From the NCBI GenBank assembly GCA_009693225.1, contig SHXP01000011.1, positions 1 through 19,942 of the forward strand: a stretch of 19,942 nucleotides of DNA, in the 5' to 3' direction. This document shows, in pieces, positions 13,597-19,942 of this stretch. The notes under the pieces are model-generated. The model made no database searches. It saw nothing but the letters and a program-made list of their open reading frames with translations, and was not told the DNA's origin. Position 1 is the first letter of the stretch; each line of letters opens with the position of its first letter. The translations under genes were made by a program, and so were the position numbers. The stretch is from Limnohabitans sp. (lineage in GTDB: Bacteria; Pseudomonadota; Gammaproteobacteria; Burkholderiales; Burkholderiaceae_C).

Positions 13597-14802
13597 ATGC
13601 AATTTGCCCAACGTCTTGACAAGGTCGAAACCTCAGCCATCCGCGAACTCTTCAAGCTGCTGGGCAAGCCCGGCATCATCAGCTTTGCTGGCGGCTTCCC
13701 GGACAGTGCCATGTTCGACGTGCAAGGCATACGCGAAGCCAGCGAACGCGCTTTGCGCGACGAACCCGGCGCGGCACTGCAATACGGTGCCACCGAGGGC
13801 TACAACCCCTTGCGCGAACAACTGGCGGCGTTCATGCAGGCCAAAGGCGTGGCCGGCCTTCGAGCCGATGAGTTGATCGTCACCACCGGCAGCCAGCAGG
13901 CGCTGGACCTGGTGGGTAAAACTTTGCTTGATCCGCAGGACACGGTGCTGGTGGAGTCGCCTACTTTTCTGGCCACCATCCAATGCTTCCGTTTGTACGG
14001 CCCGACGGTGACGGGCGTGCCTGTCGATGTGGATGGTGTGGATGTGGATGCATTGGAACAAATGATTCAGCAGCACCGCCCTAAGCTGGTCTATCTGGTG
14101 CCTACATTCGGCAACCCCAGCGGCGCTATGACCAGTTTGCAGCGGCGTTTGCGTGTGCTTGAATTGGCGGTGAAATACAAAACGGTGGTGGTTGAAGACG
14201 ACCCTTATGGCGATTTGTATTTCGCCGATGCACCGCCGCCCTCCTTGCTGGCGCTGGGCGCGCAAGTGCCCGGCAGCCGTGGCTGGTTGGTGCATTGCGG
14301 CTCGCTCAGCAAAGTGTTGTCGCCGGGTTTGCGCATAGGCTGGATGGTGGCGCCGCCTGACTTGCTGGCGCACGCCACCATGTGCAAGCAATTCAGCGAC
14401 GCCCACACTTCCACATTCGCGCAAGCCACGGCAGCGCAGTATTTGCAGGCCGGTCGCATGCCGTCCACTTTGCAGAATGTGCGCCAGGTGTACGCCGGAC
14501 GTGCCCGCGCCATGTGCGAGGCTTTACGACTGCACCTGGGCGATGGCTTGTCATTTCATGCGCCGCCGGGCGGCTTGTTTGTCTGGGCCAGACTCACCGG
14601 CAAAACCGGTTTCACCGCCGACGGTAATCTGCTGGCCAAGCGCGCGATTGAAAAGGGCGTGGCCTTTGTGCCGGGGGCTCCGTTTTTTGCCGATAAGCCG
14701 GACAACAGCACCATCCGTTTGAGTTTTGCGACTGCCGATGAAGGCAAGATCGCTGAAGGCATAGAGCGGTTGGGGACGGCCTTGCGCGAGACTGCACTTT
14801 GA
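13597..14802 (+). CDS. PLP-dependent fold-type I aminotransferase (2-aminoadipate/LysN-like)
   Basis: A 401-residue class I/II aminotransferase resembling the LysN/2-aminoadipate transaminase and the aminotransferase half of MocR regulators. Visible: ISFAGGFPDSAMF near 28-40, YGATEGYNPLREQLA (63-77), TTGSQQALDL (97-106), the PLP-contacting N173 in FGNPSGA, D202 and Y204 in DDPYGDLYF, the Schiff-base lysine K239 in CGSLSKVLSPGLRIGWM, and RLSF at the C-terminus with the carboxylate-binding arginine. There is no N-terminal GntR domain. Substrate is undetermined; enzymes of this group act on 2-aminoadipate, branched-chain or aromatic amino acids. ATG 13597 has no Shine-Dalgarno and a very short upstream space. 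Confidence 0.9.
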   Translation: MQFAQRLDKVETSAIRELFKLLGKPGIISFAGGFPDSAMFDVQGIREASERALRDEPGAALQYGATEGYNPLREQLAAFMQAKGVAGLRADELIVTTGSQQALDLVGKTLLDPQDTVLVESPTFLATIQCFRLYGPTVTGVPVDVDGVDVDALEQMIQQHRPKLVYLVPTFGNPSGAMTSLQRRLRVLELAVKYKTVVVEDDPYGDLYFADAPPPSLLALGAQVPGSRGWLVHCGSLSKVLSPGLRIGWMVAPPDLLAHATMCKQFSDAHTSTFAQATAAQYLQAGRMPSTLQNVRQVYAGRARAMCEALRLHLGDGLSFHAPPGGLFVWARLTGKTGFTADGNLLAKRAIEKGVAFVPGAPFFADKPDNSTIRLSFATADEGKIAEGIERLGTALRETAL

Positions 14803-14863
14803 TGTCCGTTCACCCGCCAGACGGCGCTGAAAACAAGCGTACCGGCTTAAGCGCAGAACCGGC

Positions 14864-15229
14864 CTAATTGCCGCAAAAAGCCAGATAAGCGGCTTCGTCC
14901 ATCAAGCCGTCCATCTCCGCTGGCCTGCTCAGTTTCAACTGGTAAAACCAGCCTGCGCCTTCGGGGTCGCTGTTGGCCAGAGAAGGATCGGCGCGTAATT
15001 CTTCATTGACTTCGAGCACCGTGGCCGAGACCGGCATATGCACATCAGCTGCGGCTTTGACCGATTCGACCACGCCGGTCGTACTGCCTTGCGCGAATGA
15101 CTTGCCGATCTGTGCCAGTTCCACAAACACGATGTCGCCCAATGTGTCCTGGGCATGCACGGTGATACCCGCAAAAGCAATATCTCCCTCTATGCGTATC
15201 CAGGTGTGTTCTTCGTGGTATCTGGTCAT
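14864..15229 (-). CDS. GcvH-like lipoyl carrier protein
   Basis: The 121-residue product is a full-length glycine cleavage H-protein homologue: YHEEHTWIRIEGDIAFAGIT at the N-terminus, LGDIVFVELAQIGKSFAQG, and the lipoylation motif GVVESVKAAADVHMPVSATV with lysine K58. In the glycine cleavage system H shuttles the aminomethyl group between P, T and L proteins; in other contexts H-like proteins carry lipoyl groups for lipoate relay or sulfur oxidation. No gcvT, gcvP, lipoate ligase or sulfur gene is in the window. The start at 15229 follows the ETF-QO stop by two bases, with AGGAA upstream, so it is the second gene of that operon. The in-frame extension to 15280 lies inside ETF-QO and is rejected. 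It could be ordinary GcvH placed apart from its partners. Confidence 0.85.
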   Translation of the reverse strand: MTRYHEEHTWIRIEGDIAFAGITVHAQDTLGDIVFVELAQIGKSFAQGSTTGVVESVKAAADVHMPVSATVLEVNEELRADPSLANSDPEGAGWFYQLKLSRPAEMDGLMDEAAYLAFCGN

Positions 15230-15231
15230 CT

Positions 15232-16917
15232 TCACATTCCTGCGTAATTGGGGCCGCCGCCGCCTTCGGGCGTGACCCACACAATGTTTTGCGTCGGGTC
15301 CTTGATGTCACAGGTTTTGCAATGGACGCAGTTTTGCGCATTGATTTGCAAGCGGTCTTCGCCTGCATCTGTTTTCACGTATTCATACACGCCCGCCGGG
15401 CAGTAACGGCCTTCGGGGCCGTCGTACAAGTTGAGGTTGGTTGCAACAGGTACGCTGTCATCTTTCAGCGTCAAGTGGGCGGGCTGGTTTTCCTCGTGGT
15501 TGGTGTTGCTGATGAACACGCTGGAGAGTTTGTCAAACGACAACACGCCGTCAGGCTTGGGGTAGGCAATGCGCGTGCTTTGCGCCGCCGGCATCAGCGA
15601 CCGGTGATCGGCTTTGTGGTTGTGCACGGTCCAGGGCGGTGTGCTGATGCCGATTTTCGGTAAGAACCATTGTTCGATGCCGGTCATCAGTGTGCCGATG
15701 AGCTTGCCTTTTTTGAACCAGTTTTTGAAATTGCGGGTCTGGTGCAACTCGGTATACAGCCAGCTCTTTGTGAATGCCTGAGGGTAGGCGCTGAGCTTGT
15801 CGTGTGCGCGCCCGGCTTGCAGCGATTCAAACACAGCGTCTGCGGCCAGCATGCCGGATTTGATGGCGGCATGGCTGCCTTTGATGCGCGCCGCATTCAA
15901 AAAGCCTGCGTCGCAGCCCAGCAAGGCGCCGCCGTCAAACACCAGTTCGGGCAGGGCTTGCGGTGTGCCGTTGTTGATGGCCCGTGCACCGAAGCCTATG
16001 CGCTTGCCGCCCTTGAGGTGTTTGGCAATCGAGGGATGTGTTTTCCAGCGCTGCATTTCCTCGAACGGGCTCATGTACGGGTTGCGGTAATCCAGGCCCA
16101 GCACAAAACCCAGGGTGACTTTGTTGTCCTCCAGGTGATATAGGAAACCGCCGCCGAAGCTGTTGTCCTCGATCGGCCAGCCCGAGGTATGGACGACCAG
16201 ACCGGGTCGGCCCAGCGCCGGGTCTATTTCCCACAGTTCCTTGATGCCGATGGCAAAGGTTTGGTTGTCCTTGCCCTTGTTCAATTCAAATCGCTGTATC
16301 AATTGCTTGCCCAGGTGGCCGCGTGCGCCTTCGGCAAACAAGGTGTATTTGGCGTTCAGTTCCATGCCGAGCTGGAAGTTGTCAGTCGGGCGGCCGTCTT
16401 TACCCAGGCCGACATGACCGGTCGCCACCCCAGTGACTGCGCCTGCTTCGTTGTACAGAATCTCTGCTGCTGTGAAGCCGGGGAAAATATCCACCCCAAG
16501 GTTTTCCGCCTGTTGCGCCATCCACTTGACCACGTTGCTCAGCGACACCACATAGCAGCCGTCGTTGTGGAAATTGCGCGGCATCAGCCAGCCGGGGGTG
16601 GCGGTGTGTCCGTTTTCAGACAGGACCAGCAACTCGTCACCTGTCACCGCTTGCAGCAATGGCGCACCGGATTCCCTCCAGTCGGGAAACAATTCGTTCA
16701 TGGCGCGCGGGTCCATCACTGCGCCGGAAAGAATATGAGTGCCGGGTTCCGAGCCTTTTTCTATCACCACCACCGATACGTCTTTGGATTGCGCGGCGGC
16801 ATGTTGTTTGATGCGAATGGCCGCAGCCAAGCCGGCCGGCCCGCCGCCGACTATGACCACGTCGTAATCCATGGCCTCACGCGGACCGTATTGTTCTAGC
16901 CATTGAGTTGCTGTCAT
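15232..16917 (-). CDS. electron transfer flavoprotein:ubiquinone oxidoreductase (ETF-QO)
   Basis: ETF-QO passes electrons from ETF, reduced by acyl-CoA and other dehydrogenases, to ubiquinone at the inner membrane. The 561-residue protein has the FAD-binding GGGPAGLAAA (24-33), then IEKGSEPGTHILSGAVMDP, a central ubiquinone/membrane-associated region (WPIEDNSFGGGFLYHLED), LGCDAGFLNAARIKGSHAAI for FAD, and a C-terminal [4Fe-4S] domain with ligands C506, C530, C533 and C536 (RYCPAGVYEY and NCVHCKTCDIKDP). Length matches bacterial and mitochondrial enzymes. It is first in an operon with the GcvH-like gene and divergent from the SDR/thioesterase pair, consistent with fatty or branched acyl-CoA oxidation nearby. 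No etfA or etfB is in the window. Confidence 0.96.
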   Translation of the reverse strand: MTATQWLEQYGPREAMDYDVVIVGGGPAGLAAAIRIKQHAAAQSKDVSVVVIEKGSEPGTHILSGAVMDPRAMNELFPDWRESGAPLLQAVTGDELLVLSENGHTATPGWLMPRNFHNDGCYVVSLSNVVKWMAQQAENLGVDIFPGFTAAEILYNEAGAVTGVATGHVGLGKDGRPTDNFQLGMELNAKYTLFAEGARGHLGKQLIQRFELNKGKDNQTFAIGIKELWEIDPALGRPGLVVHTSGWPIEDNSFGGGFLYHLEDNKVTLGFVLGLDYRNPYMSPFEEMQRWKTHPSIAKHLKGGKRIGFGARAINNGTPQALPELVFDGGALLGCDAGFLNAARIKGSHAAIKSGMLAADAVFESLQAGRAHDKLSAYPQAFTKSWLYTELHQTRNFKNWFKKGKLIGTLMTGIEQWFLPKIGISTPPWTVHNHKADHRSLMPAAQSTRIAYPKPDGVLSFDKLSSVFISNTNHEENQPAHLTLKDDSVPVATNLNLYDGPEGRYCPAGVYEYVKTDAGEDRLQINAQNCVHCKTCDIKDPTQNIVWVTPEGGGGPNYAGM

Positions 16918-17050
16918 ATGTCTTCAAAGTCATTGTCAATGTAGCGACAGATTCTATGCCCGGCGCCGTTTCGCATATCGTCATAATGCTCATGGCTGTC
17001 ACGGGCGATGTTGCTCGGATACATACGCTGCATCACAGTTTTTTATTTCA

Positions 17051-17056
17051 CAGGAG
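17051..17056 (+). promoter_or_regulatory. ribosome-binding site setting the SDR start at ATG 17063
   Basis: CAGGAG lies six bases before ATG 17063. The in-frame TTG at 17057 directly touches this site, so the ATG is the real start. Confidence 0.75.
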
Positions 17057-17062
17057 TTGAGC

Positions 17063-17845
17063 ATGGCCTACAGCCTAGATTTATCCGGTCGCGTCGCATT
17101 GATCACGGGTGCCTCCAGCGGCCTGGGCGCGCAGTTTGCGCGCACCCTGGCGTCTGCCGGTGCCGCCGTTGTCCTGGCCAGCCGCCGCGTTGAAATGCTC
17201 AAGTCCTTGCGCGCTGAAATTGAAGCCGAGGGCGGCGACGCGCACGTGGTCAGCCTGGACGTGACCAGCCGCGGCAGCATAGAAAACGCCATCAAGCAGG
17301 CTGAAAAAGACGTCGGTGCCATTGATATCCTGGTGAATAACTCCGGCGTCAGCACCACTCAAAGACTGGTTGATGTTCGCGAAGAGGATTTTGACTTTAT
17401 TTTCAACACCAATGTGCGCGGCGCGTTTTTTGTCGCACAGGCTGTGGGCAGCCGCATGCTGGCGCGCGCCAAGGGCCTGGAGCCGGGAACCTTTGCAGGC
17501 GGTCGCATCATCAATATCGCGTCCATGGCTGCCATGCGCGTGCTGCCGCAGATCGGTATCTACTGCATGAGCAAGTCAGCGGTGGTGCAAATGACCAAGG
17601 CCATGGCGGTGGAATGGGGCAAACACGGCATCAATGTGAACGCCATTTGTCCCGGTTACATAGACACAGAAATCAACCACCACCACTGGCAGACCGAGCA
17701 AGGTCAGAAACTGGTGAATATGTTGCCGCGCAAGCGGCTCGGTCATGCCAAGGACCTGGATGCATTGCTGGTCATGCTTGCCAGTCCGCAAAGCGATTTC
17801 ATCAATGGTGCTGTGATTGCAGCCGACGACGGATTTGCCGCATGA
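17063..17845 (+). CDS. short-chain dehydrogenase/reductase (SDR family)
   Basis: A 260-residue classical SDR, an NAD(P)-dependent oxidoreductase. The cofactor motif TGASSGLG is at 15-22, LDVTS at 65-69, NNSG at 92-95, and the catalytic residues are S154, Y167 and K171 (YCMSK). CPGYIDTEIN follows the active site as in beta-ketoacyl-reductase-like enzymes. An arginine pair after the second strand (ASRRVE) suggests NADPH, but this is not decisive. It overlaps the thioesterase gene by four bases (ATGA), so the two form a coupled pair probably acting on the same acyl-CoA or hydroxyacyl pool. The exact substrate is unknown. Confidence 0.9.
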   Translation: MAYSLDLSGRVALITGASSGLGAQFARTLASAGAAVVLASRRVEMLKSLRAEIEAEGGDAHVVSLDVTSRGSIENAIKQAEKDVGAIDILVNNSGVSTTQRLVDVREEDFDFIFNTNVRGAFFVAQAVGSRMLARAKGLEPGTFAGGRIINIASMAAMRVLPQIGIYCMSKSAVVQMTKAMAVEWGKHGINVNAICPGYIDTEINHHHWQTEQGQKLVNMLPRKRLGHAKDLDALLVMLASPQSDFINGAVIAADDGFAA

Positions 17846-18261
17846 AACTTGAATTACCTCCCAATAAAAAATGGGTGTATGAGCAAGTCATGCCCATACG
17901 TTGGGGTGACATGGATGCCATGGGGCATTTGAACAACACCAGCTATTTCCGTTATCTGGAGACGGTGCGTATCGACTGGTTCTCGTCGCTGGGATGCCCG
18001 CCTTTGCCCGATGGCGAGGGGCCGGTCATCGTCAATGCTTTTTGCAACTTCTACAAACAGCTCGAGTATCCGGGCGAGGTGCTGATCAAGATGTATGTCA
18101 GCGAACCCGGTCGTAGCAGTTTCGAGTCCTGGGCTACGATAGAGCGCACCGACATGCCCGGCGTCATCCATGCCGCCAGCGGTGCCACCACGGTGTGGGT
18201 GAATTTTCCGGCTCAAAAATCTTCTCCCATGCCTGAGTGGCTGCTTGCTGTGCTCAAGTAA
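17842..18261 (+). CDS. hotdog-fold acyl-CoA thioesterase (4HBT family)
   Basis: The 139-residue product belongs to the 4-hydroxybenzoyl-CoA thioesterase/YbgC group, which hydrolyses acyl-CoA thioesters in the cytoplasm. The family signature RWGDMDAMGHLNNTSYFRYL (20-39) contains the conserved Asp before GHLNN. It is followed by NFYKQLEYPGEVLIKMYV and SSFESWATI strands of the hotdog sheet. The length is typical (130-150). It overlaps the upstream SDR gene by four bases and shares its transcript. The substrate chain cannot be told. Confidence 0.9.
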   Translation: MKLELPPNKKWVYEQVMPIRWGDMDAMGHLNNTSYFRYLETVRIDWFSSLGCPPLPDGEGPVIVNAFCNFYKQLEYPGEVLIKMYVSEPGRSSFESWATIERTDMPGVIHAASGATTVWVNFPAQKSSPMPEWLLAVLK

Positions 18262-18517
18262 ATCACAGCACTTCGCACAGGCTTTTCAGGCGGACTGTGA
18301 CTCGGGTTTTCGAGGTTTTCACCCCCATTGATAAACACGCTCAGAGGCAGTAAAACCCATGCGACCGATAAATCAAAAAAATATTCATATTTAATTAAAT
18401 AATGCGTGGCACCCTGTTTTTATAAATATAAATTGTTAATATCCTGATGGTTTATACATTCATCAAAAACCAAAAGACAAGTTGCCGCTCACCCGCTACC
18501 GCTGCCTTTCCAATCAC
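18262..18517. other. AT-rich intergenic region upstream of the TetR gene
   Basis: No gene is seen. The middle part (about 18369-18440) is far richer in A and T than the surrounding DNA and contains the perfect 12-base palindrome ATTTAATTAAAT (18389-18400) and long A and T runs. This is a plausible place for regulator binding or a promoter for the TetR gene. No intrinsic terminator for the thioesterase gene is obvious at its left end. Confidence 0.5.
18445..18465. promoter_or_regulatory. candidate operator overlapping a TATACA box upstream of the TetR gene
   Basis: TGATG (18445-18449) and CATCA (18461-18465) are perfect inverted arms 11 bases apart, enclosing GTTTATACATT with a -10-like TATACA (18453-18458). 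It lies 52 bases before the TetR start codon. A TetR dimer binding here would block its own promoter, the usual autoregulation. Short arms make chance occurrence possible. Confidence 0.35.
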
Positions 18518-19144
18518 ATGCGCAAGCAACCCACACAAAAAAGAGCACAACTCACCTTAGAAGCCGTTTACCAGGCCACGGCTGAATTAGTAGATAAAGA
18601 GGGCATACCGGGTTTGACGACCAACAAGATTGCCAGCAAAGCCGGTTTTTCAGTGGGCACCATCTACCAGTATTTCTCCAGCAAGGAAGAACTTTTTCGC
18701 GCCATGGTCAAGTACTCCCGCGAAACGGCGCTGGGGGAAATCAATGTTTATTTGTACAACTGTGAATCACTCGACGACCCGGCAAGCATCGACCTGGAAA
18801 TACTCATACGCGGGTACATTGCCATACTGATTGACGGCTTTGCGTTCGGCCCGCCTTTGCGGCGCATCGTCACGCGTTTGTGCTGGATGGTTGAAAGTCC
18901 TGAAGAAACCGCTGAAACCATGCAGGCGCTGGTGGTACGCCTGGTTCAGTTTGTGAATTACATACAGCACCCGCAACTCAAATTGCTGACTGAAACACGT
19001 TGCTTTGTGCTCAGCCGGACCATCATCGGCTGTTTGCGCAGCGCGTCGCTCGAGCGTCTGGAGCCGCGCTCAGTCACAGAGTTGACCAATGCCCTGGTGG
19101 AGATGGTGATGAGTCAGCTTGACTTGAGCCGGCAACCCGCTTGA
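18518..19144 (+). CDS. TetR-family transcriptional regulator
   Basis: A 208-residue repressor-type regulator. The N-terminal helix-turn-helix is at about 12-60: AVYQATAELVDKEGIPGLTT, then NKIASKAGFSVGTIYQYFSS and KEELF, with the family core VGTIYQYF.SKEEL. The ligand-binding C-terminal domain (about 65-205) is helical and not recognisable. ATG 18518 is chosen because the TTG-initiated extension to 18482 adds non-family residues; no Shine-Dalgarno is seen. It sits downstream of the SDR/thioesterase pair in the same direction but is separated by 256 AT-rich bases, so it has its own promoter. Likely targets are itself, the neighbouring lipid genes or the CoA-transferase; this is inference. Confidence 0.9.
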   Translation: MRKQPTQKRAQLTLEAVYQATAELVDKEGIPGLTTNKIASKAGFSVGTIYQYFSSKEELFRAMVKYSRETALGEINVYLYNCESLDDPASIDLEILIRGYIAILIDGFAFGPPLRRIVTRLCWMVESPEETAETMQALVVRLVQFVNYIQHPQLKLLTETRCFVLSRTIIGCLRSASLERLEPRSVTELTNALVEMVMSQLDLSRQPA

Positions 19145-19150
19145 GTTGCT

Positions 19151-19726
19151 TCAGCTTTTGGTTTTGGGTATGCGGCCCATGGCGTAAAACTCGGGGTTGG
19201 GCATCATGCCCGAAAAGCTGGCCATGCGGTTGGACAAACCGAAAAATGCAGTGATGCCGGCAATGTCCCAGATGTCTTCGTCATTGAAACCATGGGCATG
19301 CAAGGCGGCGAAATCAGTCTCGTCAATGTCATCGCTGCGCAAACATACTTTCATCGCGAAATCGAGCATGGCCCGCTGGCGTTCACTGATATCGGCCTTG
19401 CGGTAGTTCACAGCGACCTGATCCGCAATCAGCGGTTTTTTCTCGTAAATGCGCAAAATCGCGCCGTGTGCCACCACACAATACAGACAGTTATTGGTGG
19501 CGCTGGTGGCGGTGACGATCATTTCGCGATCGCCCTTGCTCAGGCCCGAGTCCTCACGTAACATCAGTGCGTTGTGGTAGGCGAAAAAAGCCCGCCATTC
19601 AGCCGGGCGTCTGGCCAGGGTCAGAAAAACATTGGGAACAAAACCGGCTTTTTCCTGCACTTCCAGTATTTTGGCGCGTATGTCTTCGGGCAGGTCGTTG
19701 ATTGACGGGGCGGGATAGCGTGACAT
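19151..19726 (-). CDS. AhpD-like/carboxymuconolactone decarboxylase family protein (peroxidase-related)
   Basis: A 191-residue all-helical protein of the peroxidase-related branch of the CMD/AhpD family. The redox motif is E69 followed by NNCLYCVVAHG, giving C80-X2-C83-X3-H87 as in AhpD, where these residues form the thiol peroxidase/disulfide relay. The N-terminus (DLPEDIRAKILEVQEKAGFV followed by PNVFL) and the C-terminal RMASFSGMMPNPEFYAMGR match the family of uncharacterised peroxidase-related enzymes. A strong Shine-Dalgarno, AAGGAG (19737-19732), stands five bases before ATG 19726. It converges on the TetR gene with six bases between stops and is divergent from the CoA-transferase gene. 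Its real substrate is unknown. Confidence 0.85.
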   Translation of the reverse strand: MSRYPAPSINDLPEDIRAKILEVQEKAGFVPNVFLTLARRPAEWRAFFAYHNALMLREDSGLSKGDREMIVTATSATNNCLYCVVAHGAILRIYEKKPLIADQVAVNYRKADISERQRAMLDFAMKVCLRSDDIDETDFAALHAHGFNDEDIWDIAGITAFFGLSNRMASFSGMMPNPEFYAMGRIPKTKS

Positions 19727-19787
19727 GGATTCTCCTTGGACAGGGCATTATGCCCAGCCGTTTCGGCTCTTCGAAATCTGCACGCCT

Positions 19788-19793
19788 TAGAAT
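19788..19793 (+). promoter_or_regulatory. possible -10 element for the CoA-transferase gene
   Basis: TAGAAT lies 26 bases before the TTG start at 19820. It is identical to the box proposed before the B12 riboswitch. No clear -35 is visible. Confidence 0.3.
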
Positions 19794-19819
19794 CTCAAGC
19801 TTGTCTACGGGGGAATCGA

Positions 19820-19942
19820 TTGAACAAAGTGTTTCCTAGTCCGGCTGCCGCACTCAAAGACGTTGTGCATGACAACCAGTTGCTCGCTGTCGGCGGTTTC
19901 GGTTTGTGCGGTATTCCGGAGGCGCTCATAGCCGCGTTGCGC
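19820..19942 (+). CDS. 3-oxoacid CoA-transferase subunit A (N-terminal part, cut by window edge)
   Basis: The last 41 codons of the window read MNKVFPSPAAALKDVVHDNQ and then LLAVGGFGLCGIPEALIAAL, followed by R. This is the N-terminus of the alpha subunit of succinyl-CoA:3-ketoacid (acetoacetate) CoA-transferase, with the family GGFGLCGIPE loop that binds CoA. The enzyme moves CoA between succinyl-CoA and acetoacetate in ketone-body and polyhydroxybutyrate breakdown. The start is TTG at 19820, since no ATG or GTG lies in frame upstream before non-family sequence. GGGGGA (19809-19814) is a suitable ribosome-binding site five bases before it. Subunit B probably follows beyond the right edge. Its start is divergent from the AhpD-like gene. 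Confidence 0.87.
   Translation, partial: MNKVFPSPAAALKDVVHDNQLLAVGGFGLCGIPEALIAALR

Noticed and set aside
15230..15280. Extended GcvH start at 15280
   Set aside because: The extra residues (MGHARRRRR...) come from within the ETF-QO coding end in another frame; the H-protein family starts at MTRYHEEHTW.
18482..18517. Earlier TTG start for the TetR protein
   Set aside because: It adds 12 residues unlike the family before a normal ATG; no ribosome-binding site favours it.

Overview
The window is a stretch of bacterial chromosome, most likely from a betaproteobacterium of the order Burkholderiales. This rests on gene content and order: tsaE between an amidase gene and queG, zapA followed by 6S RNA, ETF:ubiquinone oxidoreductase, and a BtuBFCD cobalamin operon behind a B12 riboswitch. 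Most genes are GC-rich; btuB is clearly more AT-rich. Genes are tightly packed, with many ATGA-type start/stop overlaps. I see no tRNA, rRNA, CRISPR array, transposase or phage gene. The placement is inferred from memory of protein families, without any database search.

Layout. (1) 1-2287: an N-acetylmuramoyl-L-alanine amidase (amiC-like, cut by the left edge) and tsaE on the minus strand, facing away from queG, whose start overlaps that of tsaE. (2) 2288-2686: a gene-free stretch with a long hairpin and three spaced direct repeats. (3) 2687-6043, minus strand: a tight operon of a ketopantoate-reductase-like dehydrogenase, an AMP-forming acyl-CoA synthetase resembling the Pcs60/AAE3 (oxalate-CoA ligase) group, and a TauE/SafE membrane protein. 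(4) 6083-6796, minus strand: a ZapB-like coiled coil, zapA and 6S RNA. (5) 6836-12502, plus strand: a cobalamin riboswitch with an intrinsic-terminator-like hairpin, then btuB, a BtuF-like protein without a signal peptide, btuF, btuC and btuD. (6) 12503-12832: two strong hairpins and a small DUF2783-type gene. (7) nth (minus) divergent from a PLP aminotransferase (plus). (8) ETF:ubiquinone oxidoreductase followed by a lone GcvH-like lipoyl protein (minus). (9) An SDR dehydrogenase overlapping a hotdog thioesterase, a TetR regulator with an AT-rich upstream region, an AhpD-like protein (minus), and the first 41 codons of a 3-oxoacid CoA-transferase subunit A starting with TTG at the right edge.

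The main functional themes are cobalamin acquisition (riboswitch, outer-membrane receptor, ABC importer, extra binding protein; QueG at the other end is a cobalamin-dependent enzyme) and acyl-CoA/electron-transfer metabolism (ETF-QO, SDR, thioesterase, CoA-transferase, acyl-CoA synthetase). The items most worth a second look are the cytoplasmic BtuF-like paralogue, the stacked palindromes after btuD, the GcvH encoded with ETF-QO, the dehydrogenase/CoA-ligase/TauE operon and the 2.5-2.7 kb repeats. None of these is proven to be a new system.
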